From assembly GCF_000740675.1 (NCBI RefSeq), contig NZ_JPXI01000010.1, forward strand, positions 186,001-250,000: 64,000 nt of DNA, read 5' to 3'. Of this stretch, positions 9,605-18,873 are shown in pieces. The stretch comes from Massilia sp. BSC265. GTDB lineage: Bacteria; Pseudomonadota; Gammaproteobacteria; Burkholderiales; Burkholderiaceae_D. The translations under genes were made by a program, and so were the position numbers. Positions within the stretch are counted from its first letter, which is position 1, and each line of letters starts with the position of its first letter. Under the pieces are notes generated by a model. That model was not told the origin of the DNA. It ran no database searches and saw only the letters and a program-made list of their open reading frames with translations.

Positions 9605-9640
9605 TAAAAAAGCGGCTGCGTACCGAAGTGCGCAACCGCT
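9605..9640 (-). terminator. Rho-independent terminator of 6S RNA
   Basis: Read on the minus strand: 13-base arms (9628-9640 and 9611-9623; AGCGGTTGCGCAC with GTACGCAGCCGCT, two G-U pairs) close a TTCG tetraloop and are followed by six T's. It lies 11 bases beyond the predicted 6S RNA end and upstream of the EVE gene, so it should stop most 6S transcription before EVE/TSUP. Confidence 0.85.
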
Positions 9641-9651
9641 CGTGTATGTAG

Positions 9652-9824
9652 CCCCGCCTGTGTCGTTATTGCCGGCATCCCGAACCAAAAGGCTCAAGGT
9701 GGTCGCAGTCAGCTCGATTTCGGGTTCGTCAGACTAGTGACGCTCGCGCCCACCAAGCATGTCCCACAACCTATGCGAATGAATGGTTCAAGGAATATAT
9801 GACAAATCTCGAACACCGCAGGGT
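9652..9824 (-). ncRNA. ssrS: 6S RNA
   Basis: 6S RNA binds the sigma70 RNA polymerase holoenzyme and damps transcription in stationary phase. It fills most of the 328-base gene-free stretch 9545-9872. Evidence: a terminal stem CCCTGC (9819-9824, minus strand) pairing with GCGGGG (9652-9657), an internal ACCTTGAGCC/GGTTCGGG hairpin followed by ATGCCGGC as in other betaproteobacterial 6S RNAs, a length near 173 nt, a strong terminator just downstream, and the classic position immediately after zapA. Ends are approximate; the primary transcript may extend to the terminator near 9605. Confidence 0.8.
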
Positions 9825-9872
9825 AGTGCGCAGTTTACTCCGTTGGCCGAGCATGTCAACCCAATCCAGACT

Positions 9873-10184
9873 TCAGGACAAATTTTCCTGCGGCGACAGG
9901 GCCTTGTCGAGAACGGTGTGCATCGCCTCCAGTTTCTGCTTGACTTCCAGGATCGACATGTCGGACAGCGGTCCCTGGGGCGATTTCACCGACAGGAATT
10001 CCGCGGCCACGCTCAGCGCCGCCATCACCGCGATGCGGTCGGTGCCCCTGACCTTGCCCGAGTCGCGCAGCGCGCACATCTTGCCGTCAAGGTAGCTGAC
10101 CGCTTCGCGCAAGGTGCGCTCTTCGCCTTCGCGGCAGGCCAGGCGGTAGGGCTGGCCCATGATGGTGCAATCGAGATGGATCAT
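9873..10184 (-). CDS. zapA: Cell division protein ZapA
   Basis: Cytoplasmic FtsZ-ring stabiliser. The 103 residues match the family: N-terminal sheet with HLDCTIMGQPYRLAC (residues 3-17), then LREAVSYLDGKMCALRDSG, RIAVMAALSVAAEFL, and a C-terminal coiled coil (LEVKQKLEAMHTVLDKAL) for tetramer formation. It overlaps the upstream ZapB-like gene by 4 bases (ATGA). It sits directly upstream of 6S RNA, as in most proteobacteria. Confidence 0.95.
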   Translation of the reverse strand: MIHLDCTIMGQPYRLACREGEERTLREAVSYLDGKMCALRDSGKVRGTDRIAVMAALSVAAEFLSVKSPQGPLSDMSILEVKQKLEAMHTVLDKALSPQENLS

Positions 10185-10432
10185 TGGCTTGCCTCGTTCG
10201 GCTCGCCGGCGTCAAGACCGGCATCGTCCCCATCGCCTGCGGGCGCGGGCAACTGCTCGAGCAGCGCCTCGACGCGGCGCTGTGCCTCGACCAGGCGCTC
10301 CTTGAATGCGATGTTCTCCGCGCTCAGCAGGGTGTTGGCCTGGCGCAGCAGGTAGTTCTCGGCACGCAGCGACTGGGTCAGCTGGGCGAGCCGGTCGATC
10401 TTGTCAGAGAGGTCTTGAAATTCGGAAATCAT
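10181..10432 (-). CDS. Small coiled-coil protein, ZapB-like cell division factor
   Basis: An 83-residue protein that is almost all heptad-patterned helix from residue 1 to about 62 (LSDKIDRLAQLTQSLRAENY, then LLRQANTLLSAENIAFKERL), followed by an acidic disordered tail rich in Gly/Asp. Such proteins precede zapA in betaproteobacteria and resemble ZapB/DUF904. The link to division rests on this coupling with zapA, not on recognisable catalytic sequence. It is divergent from groES. Confidence 0.8.
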   Translation of the reverse strand: MISEFQDLSDKIDRLAQLTQSLRAENYLLRQANTLLSAENIAFKERLVEAQRRVEALLEQLPAPAGDGDDAGLDAGEPNEASQ

Positions 10433-10686
10433 TCGACACTATAGGACTGAGATGGTTTTTCCGTCAACCGAATCGCACGTCCATCCGGGAGAGGACGGCG
10501 TCCGCACTGCAGAGTATAAAAACATTGGCAGCCATGCGGCATCCGTGCGGCATCCGTGCGGCGCCCCCGGCACCATCCGGTGTACCCTGCCCGGCGCTTG
10601 TCCCGAATGCCGCTACCGACAGTGTACAACCCATCCATTGAATTGTGTTTTCGCAAAAAAGTCGGTTCGGTTCCACACATTCCCGC

Positions 10687-10715
10687 TTGAAATGGGGTGT
10701 TATCGTCCCTATAAT
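10687..10715 (+). promoter_or_regulatory. Sigma70 promoter of groES-groEL
   Basis: TTGAAA (10687-10692) and TATAAT (10710-10715) separated by exactly 17 bases: a near-consensus vegetative promoter. The CIRCE operator begins 11 bases after the -10 box, so it covers the start of transcription. Confidence 0.9.
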
Positions 10716-10725
10716 CATGTTCGTG

Positions 10726-10752
10726 TTAGCACTCGTCAGGCTAGAGTGCTAA
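10726..10752. promoter_or_regulatory. CIRCE operator (HrcA site)
   Basis: TTAGCACTC (10726-10734), nine-base spacer, GAGTGCTAA (10744-10752): a perfect match to the CIRCE inverted repeat. HrcA bound here blocks groESL transcription until heat or misfolding titrates GroEL. hrcA itself is not in the window. Confidence 0.97.
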
Positions 10753-10840
10753 CAGACTGAAGCACCCATTTTCCCTGCCGCCGCCACCGTACGGCGGCTT
10801 TGAACAGCTAGTCAAACCACTGAAAAATAAGGAGTTTTGC

Positions 10841-12825
<1,985 letters not shown>

Positions 12826-12886
12826 TAGTCCACGCCCTGCATGGGAAGGCTGGCGCCGGTTCTTCCGGCGCCGCCCTTCCCGAAAA

Positions 12887-12922
12887 AGCCTGTAAGGTTG
12901 ACTTGCAGGCTTTTTTCTTTTT
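12887..12922 (+). terminator. Rho-independent terminator after groEL
   Basis: AGCCTGTAAG and CTTGCAGGCT (one mismatch) enclose a five-base loop and run into a T-rich tract (TTTTTTCTTTTT). It lies 62 bases after the groEL stop. The ribosome site GGAGG of the next gene begins at the end of the T tract, so that gene needs its own promoter or read-through. Confidence 0.88.
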
Positions 12923-12932
12923 GGAGGCAAGC

Positions 12933-13349
12933 ATGGCGACCGTGAATGCGGACGAACTCGAGAACGCGATGATCCTGGCCGACCCGCCGCGCGCCGGCAG
13001 GGCCTGGGTCTGCCCTGCCAGTGGCGCGGTGCTGGTCTATGCGGACATGGTCGGCAGCCATGCGCCGCTGCCGGAGGACATCCATGACGAAGCCCGATAC
13101 ATCCCGGTGCCGGGCGCGGCCCGACTCGGCCTGGGCCCGGCGCAGGTAGCCGACTTCGTGCGCCTGCACATGCCCGGCGACGAGGAAGGCGTGGCTGCGC
13201 TCTTGCGCGGCGCCGGCGGCTTCGAGCGCTTCGCCAGGCTGGCGCAGCAACGTGGCCTGCTCCCCGCCTGGCACGCCTTCCGTCAGGAGCGCACCCTGGC
13301 TGCGCTGCGCACGTGGTGCGAAGCGAAGGGCTTGCGGCTGGCTGCCTGA
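12933..13349 (+). CDS. UPF0158-family protein
   Basis: A 138-residue soluble protein resembling UPF0158: ELENAMILADPPRAGRAWVC near the N-terminus, a middle IHDEARYIPVPG strand, and a C-terminal RTLAALRTWCEAKGL helix. Function unknown in the family. ATG 12933 is preferred over upstream in-frame starts because GGAGG sits 5 bases before it and the earlier codons lie in the groEL terminator. Its last 67 bases overlap the convergent DoxX gene. Confidence 0.75.
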   Translation: MATVNADELENAMILADPPRAGRAWVCPASGAVLVYADMVGSHAPLPEDIHDEARYIPVPGAARLGLGPAQVADFVRLHMPGDEEGVAALLRGAGGFERFARLAQQRGLLPAWHAFRQERTLAALRTWCEAKGLRLAA

Positions 13350-13747
13350 CGCGCCGGTCCGGCCCGCAGCGCGGCGGCGCCGTCGCCAAGCCTGACATGC
13401 AGCAGCGTCGCCATCATCAGGATCGCCGGATACAGCCAGCCGCCTCCCGGAACGGCGGCGGTCCAGCCGTTGCCGGTGTGCGCGAGCAGGGCGCCGGCCA
13501 GCAGCGGCAGCAGCGCCGTCGATGCCACCCGGCCGTGGATGCCGAGGACGATCAGGATGCCGCCCGCCAGTTCCAGCAGCGCCACCGGCCAGGCCACCGG
13601 GGTCGGCATGCCTGCCGCATTGAGGAAGGCGCCAACTGCGGGCATACTGAAGGCCGCCAGCTTCAGGAAAGCGTGGGACAGCCAGGCGGCGCCGAGCGCA
13701 AGGCGCAGCAGCATGGCGGCATAAGGAACGACGCGGTACGTATTCAT
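13283..13747 (-). CDS. DoxX-family membrane protein
   Basis: A 154-residue protein with four hydrophobic helices; the first two contain LRLALGAAWLSHAFLKLAAF and VALLELAGGILIVLGIHGR, the DoxX/SURF4-like pattern. DoxX proteins are often tied to thiol or redox stress, but the role here is unknown. Divergent from a LysR gene 72 bases away, which is the likely regulator. The C-terminal 22 codons overlap the convergent UPF0158 gene, so the last part (rich in Arg/Ser) may be non-conserved. Confidence 0.82.
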   Translation of the reverse strand: MNTYRVVPYAAMLLRLALGAAWLSHAFLKLAAFSMPAVGAFLNAAGMPTPVAWPVALLELAGGILIVLGIHGRVASTALLPLLAGALLAHTGNGWTAAVPGGGWLYPAILMMATLLHVRLGDGAAALRAGPARQAASRKPFASHHVRSAARVRS

Positions 13748-13780
13748 GATCTGCCTTTGCGGTGATGGTGGGAATGCCCT

Positions 13781-13812
13781 CACTCTAGCCACGCAGGGGC
13801 GCCATTAAAATA
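13781..13812. promoter_or_regulatory. LysR/DoxX divergent regulatory segment (shared with 16610-16641)
   Basis: CACTCTA (13781-13787), 16 bases, ATTAAAATA (13804-13812), then the LysR start codon. The same two blocks at the same 16-base spacing precede the paralogous LysR gene at 16649. The A/T block may hold the -10 of the divergent target gene, and the whole may be the autoregulatory binding site. Confidence 0.55.
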
Positions 13813-13819
13813 AGCAGCC

Positions 13820-14725
13820 ATGAAAACACCCCCTGCAACACTGCCGACGAAGCTGGGCCTGCCCGACCTGGAGACCATCCTCGCCCTGCACCGCGGCCGT
13901 ACCCTGGCGCGCGCCGCCGAACGCCTGCGGGTGGATGCGTCCACGGTGTTCCGCGCAGTGCGCCGCATCGAACGGGACATCGGCGACGTGCTGTTCGACC
14001 GCGGCCGCCACGGCTACACCGCCACCGCGCTCGGACGGGCGCTGGCCGCGCACGCGGAACGCATCGAGCAGCAGCTCGAGGCAGCCCGCGAGACCGCTTT
14101 CAACCAGGATGCCGCGCCGTCCGGCCTGCTGCGCATCACGCTCACCGAGACGCTGTTCCACACCGTGCTGCTGCCGGTGCTGCCCCGCTTCGCTGCCGCC
14201 TACCCGCACATCGCGCTCGAGCTGGTGACGTCGAACGCCATCGCCAACCTGGGGCAGCGCGAGGCCGACATCGCCATTCGCGTCACCAATGCGCCGCCCG
14301 AGCACCTGGTGGGCATCCGGCTCGGCACCGTGCGCTCGGCGGTGTGGGGCGGACGGGACTACCTGGCCGCGCAGCCGGCGGGCATGCAGATCGAGGAGTT
14401 GGACTGGATCTCGCTGGACGACAGCCTGCCGGAACACCCTTCCCGGATCTGGCGCCGCGACGCCCTGCCGAAGGTGGCGCCGCGCTACAAGGTCGGCAAC
14501 CTGCTGGCGGTGGCGGGCGCCGTCGTGAACGGCCTGGGCGTCGGCGTCGTGCCGCTGGCAGTCATGCGCGGCCATCCGCAGGTGGAGATGATCGGGGAAC
14601 CCTTGCCGGAACTGGACATCGGCCTGTGGGTGCTGGCGCATCCCGACACGCGCTACCTGGGGCGCATGAAGGCGATGTTCGATTTCCTGCGCACGGCCGT
14701 CAAATTGCCGGGAGATGCGGATTGA
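13820..14725 (+). CDS. LysR-family transcriptional regulator
   Basis: A 301-residue regulator. Winged helix-turn-helix at about residues 14-72 (LETILALHRGRTLARAAERL, then DASTVFRAVRRIERDIGDVLF), then a linker helix and an effector-binding domain. It is clearly paralogous to the LysR at 16649 along its whole length. It is divergent from DoxX, the probable target; the YdeI-like gene overlaps its stop codon downstream and is likely co-transcribed. The effector is unknown. Confidence 0.93.
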   Translation: MKTPPATLPTKLGLPDLETILALHRGRTLARAAERLRVDASTVFRAVRRIERDIGDVLFDRGRHGYTATALGRALAAHAERIEQQLEAARETAFNQDAAPSGLLRITLTETLFHTVLLPVLPRFAAAYPHIALELVTSNAIANLGQREADIAIRVTNAPPEHLVGIRLGTVRSAVWGGRDYLAAQPAGMQIEELDWISLDDSLPEHPSRIWRRDALPKVAPRYKVGNLLAVAGAVVNGLGVGVVPLAVMRGHPQVEMIGEPLPELDIGLWVLAHPDTRYLGRMKAMFDFLRTAVKLPGDAD

Positions 14726-15282
14726 GTCCGGTCTTCTTTGCCGATGCCGCAGCCTTCCGCGCCTGGCTGGCGGCACATGCGGCCACGGCGACCGAGCTGC
14801 TGGTGGGCTTTCACAAGGTAGGCAGCGGGCGGCCCTGCATGAGCTGGTCGGAGTCGGTCGACGAAGCCCTGTGCTTCGGCTGGATCGACGGCGTGCGCCG
14901 GCGCATCGACGACGATACGTATTCGATCCGCTTCACGCCGCGCAAGCGCGACTCGATCTGGAGCGTGGTGAACATCGCCAGGATGGACAAGCTGCGTGCC
15001 GACGGAAGAATGACGCCAGCCGGCGAGGCCGCCTTCGCCCACCGGTCGGCGGCGAAGTCCGGCGTCTATTCGCACGAGCGGCTCGATGCGCCCGAACTGA
15101 CAGACGAAGAGCTGGCCCGCTTCCGGCAGGACGCGGCCGCATGGGCTTATTTCGAGGCCGTGCCGCCGGGCTACCGCAAGACGGTGCTGCACTGGATTAC
15201 GGCTGCGAAGAAGGCGGAAACGCGCGCAGGCCGGCTGGACAAGCTGATGCAGGCCTGCGCGGCCGGTAGGCGCCTAAGCTAG
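14722..15282 (+). CDS. YdeI/OmdA-like protein (bacteriocin-protection family), TTG start
   Basis: A 186-residue soluble protein of the YdeI / OmpD-associated family: CMSWSESVDEALCFGWIDGV near residues 35-54, RRIDDDTYSIRFTPRKRDSIWS, and a C-terminal YRKTVLHWITAAKKAETR segment. Members are linked to peptide or envelope stress resistance, with no known chemistry. I choose TTG 14722 because it overlaps the LysR stop, is preceded by GGGAG and opens the conserved region; no ATG is suitably placed. Its stop overlaps the convergent GST gene by 9 bases. Confidence 0.8.
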   Translation: MSPVFFADAAAFRAWLAAHAATATELLVGFHKVGSGRPCMSWSESVDEALCFGWIDGVRRRIDDDTYSIRFTPRKRDSIWSVVNIARMDKLRADGRMTPAGEAAFAHRSAAKSGVYSHERLDAPELTDEELARFRQDAAAWAYFEAVPPGYRKTVLHWITAAKKAETRAGRLDKLMQACAAGRRLS

Positions 15283-15948
15283 CGCGGTTTCCCGCACGAG
15301 GATGCGGGCCAGGACGCCGCCGCGCTTGAGGATGAAGGCATGCAGGCGCTGCGGATAATCGCTGGCGACCGCGCTTTTCACCGAGGGACGCGCAGACACC
15401 GCCGCGCGCCATGCCGCTACCTCGCGCAGCTCCCGCGCGATGACATGCACCCCATACGCATCGAACAGGTCGAGGTAGCGGAACACCGGCCCGAACGCCG
15501 CATCCACCAGCGAGAAGCGGGCGCCGCCGAAGTAAGGCCCCTCCTCCAGCACCGTCTCCAGGTGAGCGAAACGCTCGCGCAGCAGCTTGATGGCCGCATT
15601 GAAAGCCGCCTCGTCCTGCGCCCCATACAGGCTGCCGATCATGTTCAGCACCGAGGACGCATATTCGATCCAGCCGCGATGGCGGGCGCGTGCCAATGGA
15701 TCGAGCGGATGCAGGCGCGGCGGCAGCACGTCGTCGAGGTATTCGCAAATCACCGCCGACTCGAACACCGGCTGCGCGTCGGCCAGTAGCACCGGCGTCT
15801 TGCCGAGCGGCGAGATCTCCAGGAACCAGGCCGGCTTGTCGGCCAGGTCGATGTCGATGCGCTCGTACTGCGCGCCCTTTTCCTCGAGGGCGATGACGGC
15901 CCGCTGTACGTAGGGGCACAGCGGGTGGCTCACGAGCTTGAGGCTCAT
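15274..15948 (-). CDS. Glutathione S-transferase family protein
   Basis: A 224-residue cytosolic GST. The N-terminal thioredoxin-like domain has LVSHPLCPYVQRAVIALEEK (CPYV redox-type site at residues 11-14), the cis-proline region GKTPVLL and the glutathione-binding ESAVICEYLDD; the C-terminal domain is all-helical. The CPYV motif is closer to omega/stringent-starvation-like GSTs than to beta-class, so thiol transfer or dehalogenase-type chemistry is possible. ATG 15948 overlaps the preceding GST stop by 4 bases: a two-gene operon. Confidence 0.9.
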   Translation of the reverse strand: MSLKLVSHPLCPYVQRAVIALEEKGAQYERIDIDLADKPAWFLEISPLGKTPVLLADAQPVFESAVICEYLDDVLPPRLHPLDPLARARHRGWIEYASSVLNMIGSLYGAQDEAAFNAAIKLLRERFAHLETVLEEGPYFGGARFSLVDAAFGPVFRYLDLFDAYGVHVIARELREVAAWRAAVSARPSVKSAVASDYPQRLHAFILKRGGVLARILVRETALA

Positions 15949-16559
15949 GCTGCCGCCTTCAGCCCTTCCGCCGCCATCGCGGCCTGCACCGCCGGACGGC
16001 CGGCCACGCGTGCGCGGAAGGCCTGCAGGGCCGGCCAGCGGTCGAGCTTGATCCCGAGGTAGCCTGCCCAGTTGGTGGTCACGAACAGGTAGGCATCGGC
16101 CACCGTGAAGCGCTCGCCCATCAGGTAGTCGTTCTGGGACAGGTGGCGCTCGACGAAGTCGAAGCGCTGGCCCAGCCCCTCGACGAACAGGGCCTTGGCT
16201 TCTTCCGGCATGGCCGGCTTGAACAGCGGCGAGAAGCCCTTGTGGATCTCGGACGTGATGAAGTTCAGCCACGACTGCAGCTGGTAGCGCGCCGGCGTGC
16301 CGTTGGCGGGCGCCAGCTGGGCGCCCGGCGCCTTGTCGGCGACGAGCTGCATGATGGCCGGGCCTTCGGTCAGCACGAAACCGGGTTCGATTTCCAGCGC
16401 CGGCACGTAGCCGTTCGGATTGATGGCGCGGAAGTCCTCGCCGCCGGCGGTGCGGCGGGTAGAAATGTCGACCTTCTCGAGCTCGAAGGCGATGCCGGCC
16501 TCGCGCAGGGCAATGTGGGGAGCCAGCGAGCAGACGCCTGGGGAGTAGTACAGTTTCAT
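15945..16559 (-). CDS. gstA: Beta-class glutathione S-transferase
   Basis: A 204-residue beta-class GST. MKLYYSPGVCSLAPHIALRE places the catalytic Cys10 exactly as in E. coli GstA, and SEIHKGFSPLF carries the second conserved residue, His near 106. TEGPAIMQLVAD is the glutathione gamma-glutamyl site. Conjugates glutathione to electrophiles in the cytosol. First gene of the gst pair; divergent from the LysR at 16649 with a 89-base gap, so that LysR probably controls it. Confidence 0.93.
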   Translation of the reverse strand: MKLYYSPGVCSLAPHIALREAGIAFELEKVDISTRRTAGGEDFRAINPNGYVPALEIEPGFVLTEGPAIMQLVADKAPGAQLAPANGTPARYQLQSWLNFITSEIHKGFSPLFKPAMPEEAKALFVEGLGQRFDFVERHLSQNDYLMGERFTVADAYLFVTTNWAGYLGIKLDRWPALQAFRARVAGRPAVQAAMAAEGLKAAA

Positions 16560-16609
16560 GGTGTGCCTCTTTCAGGATGGTTGCAGGATTCCCCGTTCGG
16601 GAATGTCAC

Positions 16610-16641
16610 CACTCTATCTATGCGAAAATGCAATTAAAATA
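16610..16641. promoter_or_regulatory. LysR/gst divergent regulatory segment (shared with 13781-13812)
   Basis: CACTCTA (16610-16616), 16 bases, ATTAAAATA (16633-16641), then eight bases to the LysR start codon. Block sequence and spacing match the segment before the LysR at 13820, while the 16-base spacer differs. Confidence 0.55.
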
Positions 16642-16648
16642 GGCAACC

Positions 16649-17545
16649 ATGAAACCATCCTATGCAAGAACGCAATCGAAACTCGACCTGCCGGACCTGG
16701 AACTGATCCTGGCCCTGCATCGAGGCCGCAACCTCGCCGGCGCCGCCGAACGACTGCAGGTCGATACCTCGACGGTATTCCGCTCGATCAAGCGCATCGA
16801 GAAGGACCTCGGCGAGCTGCTGTTCGAGCGCAGCCGCCAGGGCTATGCTGCGACCGAGCTGGGACTGGAACTGGCGGGCTACGCCGAGCGCATCGAGTCT
16901 CAGCTGGAGCAGGCCAGGGAAGCGGCGCTCCACACCGGCACCAGTCCTTCGGGCACGCTTCGCATCACCACCACCGACTCGGTGATGCAAAGCGTGCTGC
17001 TGCCGGCCATGGCGAAGTTCACCCTGCTCTACCCGGAGATCGAGCTCGAACTGGTCGCCTCGAACGCGCTCGCCAACCTGAGCCACCGCGACGCCGACAT
17101 CGCGATCCGCGCGACCAGGCAGCCGCCCGAGCACCTGATCGGCATCCGGCTCGGCAAGCTGCAAGCCGCCGTGTATGCCAGCAAGGCCTACCTGGAGGCG
17201 CACCGGCACATCCCCGACTACCGCGACATGGACTGGATCGCGCTCGACGCTACCCTGCCCGACCATCCGTCGCAGCGCTGGCGCCGCCAGCACCTGCCGA
17301 ATGTGGTGCCGCGCTACCGCATGAACAGCGTGCTGTCGGTGGCCGGCGCCGTCATCCACGGCATGGGCGTGGGCGTGGTGCCGCTTGCGGTGTTCCGCGA
17401 CAATCCGCTGGTCGAGATCGTGGATGGCCCGATCGCGGAACTCGAGACCGAGCTGTGGGCACTGGCCCATCCCGACACGCGCCAGCTGCAGCGCATGAAG
17501 GTGATGTTCGAGTTCCTGCGCACCGCGCTCGGCCTGCCCGCCTGA
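16649..17545 (+). CDS. LysR-family transcriptional regulator
   Basis: A 298-residue regulator with an N-terminal winged HTH (LELILALHRGRNLAGAAERL, then DTSTVFRSIKRIEKDLGELLF, residues 17-60) and the usual effector domain (DADIAIRATRQPPEHLIGIR in the first lobe). It is a paralog of the LysR at 13820 with the same start motif, domain lengths and upstream blocks. Divergent from the gst pair, which it likely regulates in response to an electrophile or aromatic compound (inference). Confidence 0.93.
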   Translation: MKPSYARTQSKLDLPDLELILALHRGRNLAGAAERLQVDTSTVFRSIKRIEKDLGELLFERSRQGYAATELGLELAGYAERIESQLEQAREAALHTGTSPSGTLRITTTDSVMQSVLLPAMAKFTLLYPEIELELVASNALANLSHRDADIAIRATRQPPEHLIGIRLGKLQAAVYASKAYLEAHRHIPDYRDMDWIALDATLPDHPSQRWRRQHLPNVVPRYRMNSVLSVAGAVIHGMGVGVVPLAVFRDNPLVEIVDGPIAELETELWALAHPDTRQLQRMKVMFEFLRTALGLPA

Positions 17546-17549
17546 CGCC

Positions 17550-18791
17550 TCAGGAGCGCAGGCGCGCCGCCACGCCCGCTTCCAGCCGTTCGCAGGCCAG
17601 CCGCACGCCGTCTTCCTCGCGCAGGCGCGCCGCCAGCGCCAGGGCATTGGCGCGGCACGCCGGCGTGGACGCATCTGCGAACAGCTGCGCAAGCAGGGCT
17701 GCGTCCAGGCGCGCGGCATCGGCGCTCGCGGCGGCGCCGAGTTCGCACAGGCGCTGCGCCCAGAAGAACTGGTCGCCCGCGAACGGGAGGACCACCGACG
17801 GCACGCCCGACCGCGCTGCGGCGTGCACGGTGCCGGCGCCGCCGTGGTGGACAATGAGCGCGGTGCGCGGAAACAGCCAGTCGTGCGGCGTGTCGCCGAG
17901 CACGAAGAAGTTGGGCGGCAGCTGCGCCGCATCGATACCGCTCCAGCCGGGGTAGAACAGCGCGCGGCGCCTACCGACCGCGCTTGTCAAGGCAGCCAGC
18001 AGCGCGCCGCGGTCGAAGCCCGCCATGCTGCCGAAGCCGATGTAGAGCGGCGGCTCGCCCGCATCCAGGAAGCGCTGTAGTGCCGGCGGCGGGCACCATT
18101 GCTCCTGGGGAAGATGCCAGGCGCCGCACAGCTCGACCCCGGGCGCCCAGTCGCGCGGACGCGGCAGCAGGGCCGGCGAACAGCCGTACAGGATCGGGTA
18201 ACCCTGCCACATCCGGTAGCGCGGCGCCTGGCCGAACACCGCTTGCCGGCCTTCGTTGATGGCCGGCCGGAACAGGCTCCAGGTCAGCCGGCCGACAGCA
18301 TGGTGCGACAGGCGGTTGGCCCAGCGCGGCAGGCGCGGCGTGCGCAGGAACAGCGAGGCGAAGTCGCCGGTGGGCGTCATCGGCCACAGGCCGGCGCCCA
18401 CGCAGGGCAGGCCGAGTCCGTCCGCCACCGCCAGGCCGGCGTAGCTGGCCAGTCCGGAGAACACCAGCACGTCGCTGTCCCGGGCCGCCTCGCGCGCGGT
18501 GCGCATCCACGCCACGGTCTGGTCGCGCGCCGACTGCGCGAACGCCCGTGCCAGCGTCGCGGCGCCGCCCTTGCCCGCCACGACATCGGCGAGCGCCCCG
18601 CCCGGCGCCAGCGTGTCCTTCATGCTGCCGGCCAGCGCGGTGAAGGCGACGCCATGCGCGTGCGCGCTGCCGGCCGTGGCGGCGTCGGCCAGCAGGTGGA
18701 CGGCATGCCCGCGTGCCGCCAGGGCGCGGGCCAGGGCGACCAGCGGGCGCGTATCGCCTTCGGTGCCGTAGGTGAGGAAGGTGAATTTCAT
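17550..18791 (-). CDS. GT1/GT28-type glycosyltransferase (UGT/MGT-like)
   Basis: A 413-residue GT-B enzyme. The N-terminal domain starts FLTYGTEGDTRPLVALARAL, the acceptor-side pattern of macrolide/ergosterol-type transferases; the C-terminal donor domain has HHGGAGT at 315-321 followed by VPSVVLPFAGDQFFWAQRL, the nucleotide-sugar binding signature. It probably glycosylates a small lipophilic molecule or a lipid. ATG 18791 is chosen since it opens the Rossmann strand. It is convergent with the LysR gene (4-base gap) and stands 82 bases after an AraC gene on the same strand. Confidence 0.87.
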   Translation of the reverse strand: MKFTFLTYGTEGDTRPLVALARALAARGHAVHLLADAATAGSAHAHGVAFTALAGSMKDTLAPGGALADVVAGKGGAATLARAFAQSARDQTVAWMRTAREAARDSDVLVFSGLASYAGLAVADGLGLPCVGAGLWPMTPTGDFASLFLRTPRLPRWANRLSHHAVGRLTWSLFRPAINEGRQAVFGQAPRYRMWQGYPILYGCSPALLPRPRDWAPGVELCGAWHLPQEQWCPPPALQRFLDAGEPPLYIGFGSMAGFDRGALLAALTSAVGRRRALFYPGWSGIDAAQLPPNFFVLGDTPHDWLFPRTALIVHHGGAGTVHAAARSGVPSVVLPFAGDQFFWAQRLCELGAAASADAARLDAALLAQLFADASTPACRANALALAARLREEDGVRLACERLEAGVAARLRS

Positions 18792-18873
18792 GGTGCGGGA
18801 ATCCAGAGAAATGCCGGATTCTGGCACCGCGGGCTCAACGCGTATTGAAGAAACGCGACATGGCGGCCTGCGC

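Larger units (their letters stand above)
10433..10840. other. Intergenic region between the zapB-like gene and groES
   Basis: This 408-base divergent gap holds the groES promoter and CIRCE operator (separate entries) close to groES. An 11-base unit GCGGCATCCGT is repeated twice in tandem at 10536-10557. I see no gene in 10433-10680. A promoter for the zap genes must lie in the left part but no box is clear enough to mark. Confidence 0.7.

Noticed and set aside
10536..10561. Two 11-base GCGGCATCCGT units upstream of groES as a regulatory array
   Set aside because: Only two copies, no symmetry, far upstream of the clear promoter and CIRCE site; no support for function.
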